A stretch of DNA of 64,000 bases from contig NZ_JAGZSD010000005.1 in assembly GCF_018381315.1 (NCBI RefSeq), positions 124,001-188,000 on the forward strand, written 5' to 3'. The notes beneath the pieces were generated by a model. The model searched no databases. It was not told where the DNA came from and was given only the letters and a program-made list of their open reading frames with translations. Position numbers and translations under genes: made by a program. Positions within the stretch are counted from its first letter, which is position 1. Every line of letters begins with the position of its first letter. Of this stretch, positions 44,145 through 53,035 are shown piece after piece. This DNA comes from Anaerostipes sp. (lineage in GTDB: Bacteria; Bacillota; Clostridia; Lachnospirales; Lachnospiraceae).

Positions 44145-44885
44145 TCAAAGCAGCTCCAAAAAATCCAATGACTTAAAATGGTGGCTCACATACTGTTTTA
44201 AAAATGATTCGCTGATTCTGTCAAGTTCCTTCATCACATCCTCGGAAACCTTGAATGTATACAGCTTTTGCAAAGGGCTGCTTAAAATATACTGAATCGT
44301 ATATATGGCAGAACCGGAGATATGTACGGTACGCCCTCCGGCTTTTCCGCAGTTTGAGCACAAAACTCCCCCTGCACTGCTGTCAAAATAACTCAATTCT
44401 TCTGTACTTCCGCACTGCGTACAGCAAAACGCTTCCATACCCTGTCCGTACAGCGCCATAATTTTAATCTCAAACACTCTCCGGATTAATCCGGGCTCGA
44501 TCGTTTTCTTTTCCAATGCCCGCAGGCTTTGGTAGAGCAGCTTTAAAATATCCATCTCATCGTTGTTTTCTCTGGTCAGATAAGACACAAATTCACAAAA
44601 ATAACTGCCGTAGGAAATCAGCAGGAGATCATCTTTCACCCCTTCAAAATAATGCCCTACATCTGCCCACATGAGATTAAAAGAACTCCTTCCCTCATAC
44701 AGAGAAAACTCTCCGAATGTAAATGGCTGGCAGGCGGCGGCATAAGGACTGGTCGCCTTTTTGGCACCTCTTGCAAATGCTGTGATCCTGCCTCTCTCTT
44801 TTGTGAGGATTGTGACCCTTTTATCAAATTCTCCGATATTTCCGGCATTCAGCACCAGACCGGTAACTTTGATCTCCTGACCCAT
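44145..44885 (-). CDS. recO: DNA repair protein RecO
   Basis: 246 residues. Loads RecA with RecR. N-terminal OB fold (VTGLVLNAGNIGEFDKRVTIL) and a helical domain with four cysteines in CTQCGSTEE and CSNCGK, a zinc site. 2 bp after era, as in many Firmicutes. Confidence 0.96.
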   Translation of the reverse strand: MGQEIKVTGLVLNAGNIGEFDKRVTILTKERGRITAFARGAKKATSPYAAACQPFTFGEFSLYEGRSSFNLMWADVGHYFEGVKDDLLLISYGSYFCEFVSYLTRENNDEMDILKLLYQSLRALEKKTIEPGLIRRVFEIKIMALYGQGMEAFCCTQCGSTEELSYFDSSAGGVLCSNCGKAGGRTVHISGSAIYTIQYILSSPLQKLYTFKVSEDVMKELDRISESFLKQYVSHHFKSLDFLELL

Positions 44886-44887
44886 TT

Positions 44888-45793
44888 TTATACTTCTTTC
44901 TTGTTGTACCCATAGTTTTTAAGAAGCATGTCGCTGTCACGCCAGTCTTTTTTCACTTTCACCCAAAGCTGGAGATTCACTTTGATATCCAGCAGATTTT
45001 CCATTTCCATCCGGGCCTGGGTTCCTATTTTCTTTAACATGCTGCCCTGCTTGCCGATGATAATGCCTTTGTGGGAGTCTCTCTCGCATACGATAGTGGC
45101 GTCAATATCTATGATATGGCCGTGCCGCCTTTCTTTCATGGAATCAATCACCACCGCAATCCCGTGGGGGATTTCCTGGTCCAGAAGACGAAGCGCCTTT
45201 TCTCTGATAAGCTCTGCACAGATCTGTCTTTCGGGCTGGTCTGTAACCGTATCTTCGTCAAAGAACATCGGCCCTTCCGGAAGATACTTAAATATACAGT
45301 CAATGACGTCATCTGTATTCTGTCCTTTCAGGGCAGAAACCGGTATGATCTCTGCAAATTCACAAACATCTTTGTACGTGGTGATCGCCTTGAGTATTTC
45401 CTCATCTTTTACTGTGTCGGTCTTGTTGATGACAAGGATGACCGGGGTCTTAACTTTGCCCAGCTGCTCAATGATATACCTCTCGCCTCCCCCAATGAAG
45501 GTGGTAGGCTCAACCAGCCATAGGATAAGGTCCACCTCGTTTAGCGTGCGCTCAGCGACCTTAAGCATGTAGTCGCCGAGCTTATTTTTTGCTTTGTTGA
45601 TGCCTGGAGTGTCCAAAAATACGATCTGGCCTCTCTCATCCGTAAAAACTGTCTGTATTCTGTTTCTTGTGGTCTGCGGTTTCTTTGAGGTGATTGCGAT
45701 CTTCTGCCCGATCAGCTGATTCATCAGCGTGGATTTCCCCACATTGGGCCTTCCGATCAATGTTACAAATCCTGATCTTTTTCCTTCGTCCAT
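44888..45793 (-). CDS. era: GTPase Era
   Basis: 301 residues. Binds 16S rRNA during 30S assembly. G1 GRPNVGKSTL, G3 DTPG, G4 NKTD, and a C-terminal KH domain (GIIIGKQGSMLKKIG). Confidence 0.98.
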   Translation of the reverse strand: MDEGKRSGFVTLIGRPNVGKSTLMNQLIGQKIAITSKKPQTTRNRIQTVFTDERGQIVFLDTPGINKAKNKLGDYMLKVAERTLNEVDLILWLVEPTTFIGGGERYIIEQLGKVKTPVILVINKTDTVKDEEILKAITTYKDVCEFAEIIPVSALKGQNTDDVIDCIFKYLPEGPMFFDEDTVTDQPERQICAELIREKALRLLDQEIPHGIAVVIDSMKERRHGHIIDIDATIVCERDSHKGIIIGKQGSMLKKIGTQARMEMENLLDIKVNLQLWVKVKKDWRDSDMLLKNYGYNKKEV

Positions 45794-45804
45794 AAACTTC
45801 CTTC

Positions 45805-48705
45805 CTAAAATACGTGTCGGATCTCTTTAAACTTATCCTTTGCCTCTTTTAATTTATCTTCATTTCCGATGGTGCAGTTATTGCCTGCATCTACCACACA
45901 CCGCACATACGGTGCCAATGCACGGATGGTTTCCTGGGTGCAGGACAGCACCTGGTCCCGGTACTTCTGGAGTTCTGCTTCCGTCCTTCCAAGAAGATAT
46001 GCCTGGAAGCTTCTCTCTCCCAGATCATCCGGCTCCAGCGGAGTATCCATATTGCTGATCGTTCCGATGATATATTTTACCATATCACGGTCATCGATAT
46101 CGAAATGCTCTACAAAATCCGCTGCATTTTCAAAGACCTGATAAGTCTCCAGAAGATTCGGATCCCTGTAGGAGACAAACATACTGTCTCCCTGCGGCAT
46201 AAAGCTGCACATACAGCCGTAAGCCCCGCCCTTTACACGGATATTAAGCCAGAGATACTCATAGGAAAAGATCACCTGCAGCACATTGAGTGCCCCTGTG
46301 TACTCATATCCCTGTCTTGCAAAGTTTCCTGCACAGGCTACATACTGTACTCCTCCTGCAGTGGCAAATCCTTCTTCCCTGTTTTCCGGCAGAATCTTTG
46401 TCTCCTCTTTGTCCAGCTCTTCCGTAAACATACGTCCTGTGAACTTATGAAGGGCATCTTCCATAAAATGCGGCTCTTTTTCTTTTCCGGTATAGCTCAC
46501 CATCAGGTTCTCTTTACGGAAAATATATCTGCAGGCCTCTCTCATATTATCTGTGATCCTGCTGCTCTCCTGCTCAAAGGATTCATACCAGTCCTTTACA
46601 AATTCAAACATAGAGACGCCCTGAATCTGCTCTTTATACCTGGCATAGGCAGAAAAATAGGACATGGCACGGTTGGATGCAGTTTTATGTCCGGCCTGAG
46701 TGAGATCTGTCTTCATGTTGGTGTAGATCTGTCCGATGATCTCTTTTAAACGTTTTTTATCCTCCAGCTTACTGTCAAAGAGAATCTCTTCCATAAGTTC
46801 AAATGCTTTTTCTGCATTTTCATAGAAGCACTTTGTCCTGATGACAAAAAAGCTTTTTACTCCGTCTGCACCGTCCGGAAGAACATCCATTGTTGTCACC
46901 ATGCCTCCGGTCTCAATGCCGATTTCATTGCCAAGTTCAAAATAACTGTGCTTCTCGGTGTCCACGCTTCTGAATACCTCTGACATCAAAGACACATAAG
47001 GCACAAGCCTTGCCGGAACCTTGGACATATCGAATACCAGCTTCAGATAACAAATCTGATTGGTAAAATAAGGATGCCAGATAACCTTTACTCCATCCAC
47101 CATCACCTCTTCATTGCACAGAGGACGGATCTCCTTTTTAATATCTTTGATATCCAAAAGAGGTATTTTCTCCAAATCTTCCTTCGGAGTGGCTGCCTCC
47201 TGATATTCTTTCAGTGCTTTGGTATCTTTCACAAGCTCTGCAAGCTCTTCTTTGGAAAGGCTCTCCTTAAATTCTTTCAGCTTCTGTGCTGTTTTTTGAT
47301 CCTTCCGGCTCTGAAGCCCCTTCTCTGGTTTCAGCACCACAATAGATTTATGGGTATTTGACAGCAGATAGGTTTTAATCAGGTCAGTGAAGTAGCTTCC
47401 ATCCAGCTGTTCTCTTAAAAATGCAAACACATCGTTCGTCTTGATATGCATAAACGGCTCATTATCGTCATAAAGCCAGCTGTCATACATCTGAAGCCCG
47501 TACATCAGCCCCTTCGGAAATCTTCCGAAATTAGCTTCTTTATATTGAAATTCATAATAATTCAGTGCCGACTCCAGGCTTCGCCTCTGTATTCCTTCCT
47601 CGGCGATCTTCTGAAGAGTATCCTCAATGATGCGGACAAACTCATCTTCCTTTTCCTCATCTGCCTCCTGGGCTACTACAGAAAAGACCGGCTGCTCGAT
47701 ACCGTTGTCATAGGAGCTGCTGATATCCTTTCCGATCCCGGCTTCCATCAAAGCCTTTTTCACCGGAGCACCCTGCATGGAAAACAAAGCCCTGTCAAGG
47801 ATCTGAAATGCAATATACAGCTCTTTATCGAGGCTTGTTCCAATCACTGCATTATAAGAAAGAAACGTTTTGCTCTGGGTTTCGTCCTGTTCGCTGACCG
47901 GATATACTTCCTCCACCCGTTTCATTTCTTTAAAAGCTTTCTGGGGTTCCCAGGATGTGTCAACCTGCTTTTCTTCAAAGTCAGACAGGTAATGTTCATC
48001 GATAAATGTGAGATATTCCTCCGCATTCATATCCCCATACAGATAAATATAGCTGTTGGAAGGATGGTAGTAGGTTCTGTGGAAATCCAAAAACTGCTCA
48101 TAGCTGAGCTCAGGGACAGCTTCCGGATCGCCTCCGGATTCAAATCCATACGGAGTGTCGCTGAGCAGAGACTTCTGGATCAGCCTTGCCAGCTGCTGGT
48201 CTGGTGAAGAAAACACTCCCTTCATCTCATTATATACGACACCATTGTAAGTCACCGGGGCATCTTCAGATTCCAGGGAATAGTGCCATCCCTCCTGTTT
48301 TAAGATCTCCGGCTTTGTATAAATATTCGGATAGAATACCGCATCCAGATAAACATGCATTAAGTTGAAAAAATCTTTATCATTGCAGCTTGCCACCGGA
48401 TAAACGGTCTTATCCGGGTAAGTCATGGCATTCAAAAAGGTGTTTAGAGAGCCTTTTACCAGCTCCACAAACGGGTCTTTTAAAGGAAACTCTTTTGACC
48501 CGCAGAGTACGGAGTGTTCCATAATATGCGGAACCCCGGTATCATCTTTGGGCGGTGTTTTGAATCCTATCTGAAATACCTTATTGTCATCTTCATTGGA
48601 AACCACTACCACTCTGGCCCCCGTCTTGTTGTGGCGGTATACATAGCCGGTTCCATTCAGCTCTTTGATCTGTTCTTCTTTTACCAACTCATAATTCTTT
48701 ATCAT
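45805..48705 (-). CDS. Insulinase-family peptidase, M16C (presequence-protease-like)
   Basis: 966 residues. Inverted zinc motif HxxEH in PHIMEHSVLCGS, with the downstream acidic ligand region in YNEMKGVFSS; M16C-associated domain in the middle and a degenerate second half. Cytoplasmic (no signal peptide). Likely degrades peptides. Leads the era-recO unit, 11 bp upstream of era. Confidence 0.94.
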   Translation of the reverse strand: MIKNYELVKEEQIKELNGTGYVYRHNKTGARVVVVSNEDDNKVFQIGFKTPPKDDTGVPHIMEHSVLCGSKEFPLKDPFVELVKGSLNTFLNAMTYPDKTVYPVASCNDKDFFNLMHVYLDAVFYPNIYTKPEILKQEGWHYSLESEDAPVTYNGVVYNEMKGVFSSPDQQLARLIQKSLLSDTPYGFESGGDPEAVPELSYEQFLDFHRTYYHPSNSYIYLYGDMNAEEYLTFIDEHYLSDFEEKQVDTSWEPQKAFKEMKRVEEVYPVSEQDETQSKTFLSYNAVIGTSLDKELYIAFQILDRALFSMQGAPVKKALMEAGIGKDISSSYDNGIEQPVFSVVAQEADEEKEDEFVRIIEDTLQKIAEEGIQRRSLESALNYYEFQYKEANFGRFPKGLMYGLQMYDSWLYDDNEPFMHIKTNDVFAFLREQLDGSYFTDLIKTYLLSNTHKSIVVLKPEKGLQSRKDQKTAQKLKEFKESLSKEELAELVKDTKALKEYQEAATPKEDLEKIPLLDIKDIKKEIRPLCNEEVMVDGVKVIWHPYFTNQICYLKLVFDMSKVPARLVPYVSLMSEVFRSVDTEKHSYFELGNEIGIETGGMVTTMDVLPDGADGVKSFFVIRTKCFYENAEKAFELMEEILFDSKLEDKKRLKEIIGQIYTNMKTDLTQAGHKTASNRAMSYFSAYARYKEQIQGVSMFEFVKDWYESFEQESSRITDNMREACRYIFRKENLMVSYTGKEKEPHFMEDALHKFTGRMFTEELDKEETKILPENREEGFATAGGVQYVACAGNFARQGYEYTGALNVLQVIFSYEYLWLNIRVKGGAYGCMCSFMPQGDSMFVSYRDPNLLETYQVFENAADFVEHFDIDDRDMVKYIIGTISNMDTPLEPDDLGERSFQAYLLGRTEAELQKYRDQVLSCTQETIRALAPYVRCVVDAGNNCTIGNEDKLKEAKDKFKEIRHVF

Positions 48706-48782
48706 AGTCTCCGAAATTCACTCCTTTTTATATTTTGATCCACTGTGTACACAGATGGAAGTTTTATCATCGTTCAAGATAA

Positions 48783-48791
48783 ATTATACCA
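48783..48791 (-). promoter_or_regulatory. Candidate promoter of the M16C-era-recO unit
   Basis: Extended -10 TGGTATAAT on the minus strand overlapping the last codons of the upstream exporter gene; -35 weak. Confidence 0.4.
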
Positions 48792-49698
48792 CATTTGCCG
48801 TTTTCTTATTTATAACTTTTTTTCGTCTGGACTTCCTGCCGAAATCTGTCTCTGAGATTAATATGGCTGCCATCACCAGTGCAAAACCGATCAGGATCTT
48901 AACCGTGGCCTTTTCTCCGTAGAAAATCACACTGAAAAGCACCCCGAAGACGGACTCCAGACTCAGTATCAGGGACGCAGAGGACGAACTCACATGGCTC
49001 TGCCCAATGCTCTGGAAGGTAACTGCCACCGCTGTACACATAATAACCAGATAAGCAAGGCTTCCCGCCTGACCCACGGTCCAGTGGATGGTACTGATAT
49101 CCTCTGTAAATAAAGACAGCCCGGCTCCCCAAAGTCCTGCAAACAGAAACTGTACAATCGTAAGAAGCACCGGATCTTTTTCCCCGCTTTTCATCCCCAG
49201 ATATGCAATATGAAGAGAAAACAGAATGCCTCCCGCTAAGGTCAGTGCGTCACCGATCCCGATACTTAAACTGCCGTTCAAAGATATCAGCCCGATTCCG
49301 GTGATACAGATCAGAGCAGCCAGAAAATTTTGTTTTGTAGGTCTTTTTTTCTGCCAGACCCATGCAACAAAGGGAACAATTACACAGTAGACCGCGGTTA
49401 AAAATGCGTTCTTTCCAGGTGTTGTGTGATAAAGCCCTTCTGTCTGAAACCAGTAAGCCCAAAACCAAAAGCCCCCCAGCACAAAACCTGTTTTAAAGTA
49501 ACTTTTATCTATCTTTCCCAGTCTCTTATGAAAAAATATACATAAAAGCAATGCACCTGCTAAAAATCTTGTGCCCAGCAGAAAATTTTCAGGAACATTG
49601 GCAATGGTATTTTTCATAATAAAAAAGGAACTGCCCCATATCAGTGCAGAACCAAACAATGCTGCCTTGCCCAACCTCATTTTCGTTTGTTGATTCAT
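48784..49698 (-). CDS. DMT-superfamily transporter (EamA)
   Basis: 304 residues from the ATG at 49698, with GAGG 6 nt upstream; the ATG at 49710 has almost no room for a ribosome site. Ten hydrophobic segments in two EamA repeats; GSALIWGSSFFIMK marks the first. Exporter of unknown metabolite. Confidence 0.88.
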   Translation of the reverse strand: MNQQTKMRLGKAALFGSALIWGSSFFIMKNTIANVPENFLLGTRFLAGALLLCIFFHKRLGKIDKSYFKTGFVLGGFWFWAYWFQTEGLYHTTPGKNAFLTAVYCVIVPFVAWVWQKKRPTKQNFLAALICITGIGLISLNGSLSIGIGDALTLAGGILFSLHIAYLGMKSGEKDPVLLTIVQFLFAGLWGAGLSLFTEDISTIHWTVGQAGSLAYLVIMCTAVAVTFQSIGQSHVSSSSASLILSLESVFGVLFSVIFYGEKATVKILIGFALVMAAILISETDFGRKSRRKKVINKKTANVV

Positions 49699-49781
49699 AC
49701 TTATCCTCATCCTTCTAAATTGTATTGCCGCTGACTATTATCATACCATTTACCGATGCACTGCCGCAACTGCTTTTCATT

Positions 49782-49795
49782 CGAACTTCCGTTCT
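49782..49795. promoter_or_regulatory. LexA-like box 1
   Basis: CGAACTTCCGTTCT: GAAC-N4-GTTC exactly, close to the Gram-positive SOS consensus CGAACRNRYGTTCG. It lies 9 bp upstream of the -35 of the radical-SAM repair gene. Confidence 0.6.
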
Positions 49796-49803
49796 GTTTT
49801 TTC

Positions 49804-49832
49804 TTGCTTTCCTTATATCTCTGTGCTAAAAT
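49804..49832 (+). promoter_or_regulatory. Promoter of the radical-SAM repair operon
   Basis: TTGCTT (49804-49809), 17 bp, TAAAAT (49827-49832), 35 bp before the ATG. Confidence 0.6.
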
Positions 49833-49836
49833 AAAA

Positions 49837-49848
49837 GAACAAACATTC
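49837..49848. promoter_or_regulatory. LexA-like box 2 (imperfect)
   Basis: GAACAAACATTC: GAAC-N4-ATTC, one mismatch from the SOS core, immediately after the -10, where a repressor would block initiation. Confidence 0.4.
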
Positions 49849-49866
49849 GATATCGTGAGGTGGGTT

Positions 49867-51339
49867 ATGGAAACTTTAAGTCCTTCCCTGTCATTACAGG
49901 AGAAGTTAACAATTCTTGCAGACGCGGCCAAGTACGACGTGGCCTGCACATCCAGCGGCGCAGACCGCCGCGGCGAAAAGGGAAAGCTGGGAAACGGCGT
50001 AGCCGCAGGCATCTGCCATAGTTTTGCTTCTGACGGCCGCTGTGTCTCCCTGTTAAAAATACTCCAGAGCAATGAGTGTATTTACGACTGTAAATACTGC
50101 TTAAACCGTTCAGGCAACGACCGGGTCCGCACAACATTCACTCCGGAAGAGGTCTGCCGTCTGGTCATTGAGTTTTACCGCCGGAATTACATTGAAGGGC
50201 TGTTCTTAAGTTCCGGTGTGGTTAAAAGCCCTGCCTACACGATGGAACTTATGTGCCGGACCCTGTCCATGCTGAGGAATCAGTACCATTTCAACGGTTA
50301 TATCCATGTCAAAGCCATTCCCGGCGCTCCGGAAGAACTGCTGGCAAGCATCGGATATTTGGCAGACCGGGTCAGCATTAACCTGGAACTCCCCACACCG
50401 GAAGGTCTCAGGGATCTGGCGCCCCACAAGACCCAGAAAACCATTTTAAGGCCCATGGAACAGATTCAGTCCGGCATTGCAGACCACCGGCGATCCATCG
50501 GCAAAAGTCCTCAGATGGAACGCTTCGGAGGCAACCGGAATCTAAAGCATACGATCTTTGATGATGTCCCGAACAGCCGGATTGAGGAACATAAACTGCT
50601 GGCCTCAGACTCCTTCCTGCCGCCCGCCAAGGACAAGCCTGCACCGTTTGTTCCCGCCGGACAGAGCACACAGATGATCGTCGGTGCTACCGCTGAGAAT
50701 GATCTGCAGCTTCTGTCCGTCACCCAGCAGCTATATCAGAAGTTTGACTTAAAGCGTGTTTTCTTTTCTGCCTATGTACCTCTTAACGATGACTCCCGCC
50801 TTCCGTCACTGGACACGGCACCTCCTCTTTTAAGAGAACACCGGCTGTACCAGGCTGACTGGCTGTTAAGGTTTTACGGATTCCACGCTGAAGAGCTTTT
50901 AAGCATTGACCGGCCCAATTTTAATATCATGCTGGATCCCAAGTGCGACTGGGCTCTGCGGCATCTGGAGATTTTCCCTGTGGAGATCAACCGGGCAAGT
51001 TATGCGGACCTGCTGAGAGTTCCCGGCATCGGCACGAAATCTGCTTACCGCATTGTCAAAAGCCGCAGACAGCGTTCTCTCACCTTTGAAAATCTGAAAA
51101 AGATCGGCGTTGTCCTGAAACGTGCAAAATATTTTATCACCTGCAGCGGAAAGATGATGTTCAATATCCCCATCGAGGAGGATTTCATCACCCGGCAGCT
51201 GATCGGAGAGGATTCCAAGAAGTCCTGGGAGATCGGACATCCCCAGACTTATGAACAGCTGTCCCTTTTTGATGATAAGAATTTTGCATTAACCCCTTCA
51301 CCCGAGGATGCCGGCAAGTCACTGAGCGGACAGATCTAA
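49867..51339 (+). CDS. Putative DNA modification/repair radical SAM protein
   Basis: 490 residues from the ATG at 49867 (GTGAGGTGGG upstream). Radical-SAM cysteines in CIYDCKYC, GG-like segment after, and a C-terminal helix-hairpin-helix DNA-binding motif (RVPGIGTKSAYRIV). Matches the family annotated as 'putative DNA modification/repair radical SAM protein', which usually pairs with the next gene. The chemistry is unknown. Confidence 0.9.
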   Translation: METLSPSLSLQEKLTILADAAKYDVACTSSGADRRGEKGKLGNGVAAGICHSFASDGRCVSLLKILQSNECIYDCKYCLNRSGNDRVRTTFTPEEVCRLVIEFYRRNYIEGLFLSSGVVKSPAYTMELMCRTLSMLRNQYHFNGYIHVKAIPGAPEELLASIGYLADRVSINLELPTPEGLRDLAPHKTQKTILRPMEQIQSGIADHRRSIGKSPQMERFGGNRNLKHTIFDDVPNSRIEEHKLLASDSFLPPAKDKPAPFVPAGQSTQMIVGATAENDLQLLSVTQQLYQKFDLKRVFFSAYVPLNDDSRLPSLDTAPPLLREHRLYQADWLLRFYGFHAEELLSIDRPNFNIMLDPKCDWALRHLEIFPVEINRASYADLLRVPGIGTKSAYRIVKSRRQRSLTFENLKKIGVVLKRAKYFITCSGKMMFNIPIEEDFITRQLIGEDSKKSWEIGHPQTYEQLSLFDDKNFALTPSPEDAGKSLSGQI

Positions 51340-51396
51340 ATCCAGGAACCGGCGTCTGCTTGGCCAAAAACATCCGGAGATCATGGAGAAACACTT

Positions 51397-52146
51397 ATGA
51401 CTATTTTTACCTGCAAAGACACTTTTGAGGATATGATGTCCTGTATCTATACAGCCTGGGCCGCCCGCTTAGGCCACAAGAATATCCGTCTCAAAACAGA
51501 ACCTGTCGGAAATCTGGAACTCTTCTGCGATTACCGCCATGTAGATTACGATCCCGAAAAGACAGCAAGTGTCATCCGCTCCATCCAAAAAAAGATATCG
51601 TTTCAGGCATACCAGATGGTATACCGTGCTGCTATGTCATTTCAGGAAGAAAAGCTGGACATGATTTACCGCTTTTTAATCTATGGCTTTCACTACGGCC
51701 CTTCTGCAGTCAGCATGCTTCAGGAATCTGCTGTGATGAATCTGTTTGAGCTTGACCGGAAGGTCTCCAACGAAGCACATTTATTCCGGGAATTTCTGCG
51801 GTTTTCCGAAGTGGATCATGTGCTGGTTGCCCATATCGAACCTAAGTGCGATGTTCTGACGATTCTGGGTCCCCAGTTCTCAGACCGGATGCCTTCTGAA
51901 AATTGGATGATTATCGATGACAACCGGATGACTGCTGTGGTCCATCCCTGTGATGAAGACTACTACATGACAGCCCTCTCAGAAGAAGAATTAAACCGTC
52001 TGAAAGCCTCTGAGATTTCCGACCTCTATACAGATCTCTGGAAGGTATTCTTTGAAACCATCGGCGTAGAAGCCAGGAAAAATCTCCGCTGTCAGAGAAC
52101 TATGATGCCGCTTTGGTACCGTAAACACATGACTGAGTTTCAGTAA
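51397..52146 (+). CDS. Putative DNA repair partner protein (DUF4130/TIGR03915 type)
   Basis: 249 residues. Starts MTIFTCKDTFEDMMSCIYTAW; the C-terminal half (MPSENWMIIDDNR ... PLWYRKHMTEF) fits the DUF4130 family that occurs as a pair with the radical-SAM protein. Some relatives are fused to uracil-DNA-glycosylase-like domains; none here. 57 bp after its partner, same operon. Confidence 0.88.
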   Translation: MTIFTCKDTFEDMMSCIYTAWAARLGHKNIRLKTEPVGNLELFCDYRHVDYDPEKTASVIRSIQKKISFQAYQMVYRAAMSFQEEKLDMIYRFLIYGFHYGPSAVSMLQESAVMNLFELDRKVSNEAHLFREFLRFSEVDHVLVAHIEPKCDVLTILGPQFSDRMPSENWMIIDDNRMTAVVHPCDEDYYMTALSEEELNRLKASEISDLYTDLWKVFFETIGVEARKNLRCQRTMMPLWYRKHMTEFQ

Positions 52147-52198
52147 CCATAAGAGACCTCTGCCATCTCAGCGGACAAGGCCTTTCCTAAAATAACTC

Positions 52199-52229
52199 TT
52201 GACTCTCACGCGGCGTGATAGGCTATTCT
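52199..52229 (+). promoter_or_regulatory. MerR-type promoter with 19-bp spacer
   Basis: TTGACT (52199-52204), 19-bp spacer, TATTCT (52224-52229). The spacer carries the dyad CTCACGC/GCGTGA, the classic site for a MerR-family activator that untwists an over-long spacer. It precedes the MerR gene, so the regulator is probably autoactivated. Confidence 0.75.
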
Positions 52230-52255
52230 TAACTTACCAGGAGGAGGAGACCGAG

Positions 52256-52993
52256 ATGAAAACAGTAAGAGAAGTAAGCAGATTAACCGGTGTCAGTGTG
52301 CGCACCCTTCATTATTATGACGAGATCGGACTTTTATGTCCCGACAGTATATCGGAGGCTGGCTACCGTCTGTACGGCGCCCCGGCGTTAGAACGTCTTC
52401 AGAATATTTTACTGTTTCGTGAGCTTGAATTTTCTCTAAAAGACATCAGGCAGATTTTGGACCGTCCTGATTTTGACCGCCAAAAAGCGCTGGATCAGCA
52501 GATTCAGCTTTTAAGGCTGAAAAAAGAACGTCTGGATCAGCTGATCGATTTTGCTCTTGGAATTCAAAAGTTAGGAGTGAAGCCATTGAATTATCAGGCA
52601 TTTGACAAAAAGACCCTGGAAAGCTACAAAGCCGAGGCAAAAAAAAGCTGGGGCACAACGGAAGCTTTCCGGGAATATGAACAGAAGACACAAGACTGCA
52701 CAGAGGAGGACTGGAAGATCATGAATACAAAGTTTATGTCAAACTTTGCGGAGTTCGGCCGGCTCAAAGAGAAAGATCCATCCTCCGAACCGGTGCAAAG
52801 CCAGGTAAAGGCCCTGAAACAATCCATCACAGACCATTATTATACCTGTACAGATGAGATCCTCGCCTCTCTGGGTGAGATGTACACCGCCGACGACAGA
52901 ATGAAAGAATCCCTAGACTGCGCTGGCGGACAGGGCACCGCCCAGTTTACGGCAGAAGCAATCCGTATTTACTGCCAGTCTGATTCAAAATGA
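52256..52993 (+). CDS. MerR-family regulator with TipAS ligand domain
   Basis: 245 residues from the ATG at 52256 (AGGAGGAG upstream). Winged-helix MerR domain (REVSRLTGVSVRTLHYYDEIGL), dimerisation coiled coil (residues about 80-120), and a C-terminal TipAS domain (about 130-245). TipA relatives bind thiopeptides or other hydrophobic drugs. No resistance gene is adjacent. Confidence 0.92.
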   Translation: MKTVREVSRLTGVSVRTLHYYDEIGLLCPDSISEAGYRLYGAPALERLQNILLFRELEFSLKDIRQILDRPDFDRQKALDQQIQLLRLKKERLDQLIDFALGIQKLGVKPLNYQAFDKKTLESYKAEAKKSWGTTEAFREYEQKTQDCTEEDWKIMNTKFMSNFAEFGRLKEKDPSSEPVQSQVKALKQSITDHYYTCTDEILASLGEMYTADDRMKESLDCAGGQGTAQFTAEAIRIYCQSDSK

Positions 52994-52999
52994 AAATCA

Positions 53000-53026
53000 G
53001 GAGAGAAATCGAAATGATTTCTCTCC
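53000..53026. terminator. Bidirectional terminator between MerR gene and AICAR transformylase
   Basis: GGAGAGAAATC (53000-53010) pairs with GATTTCTCTCC (53016-53026); T-rich on both outer sides, between two converging stop codons. Confidence 0.7.
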
Positions 53027-53035
53027 CTCTTAATT

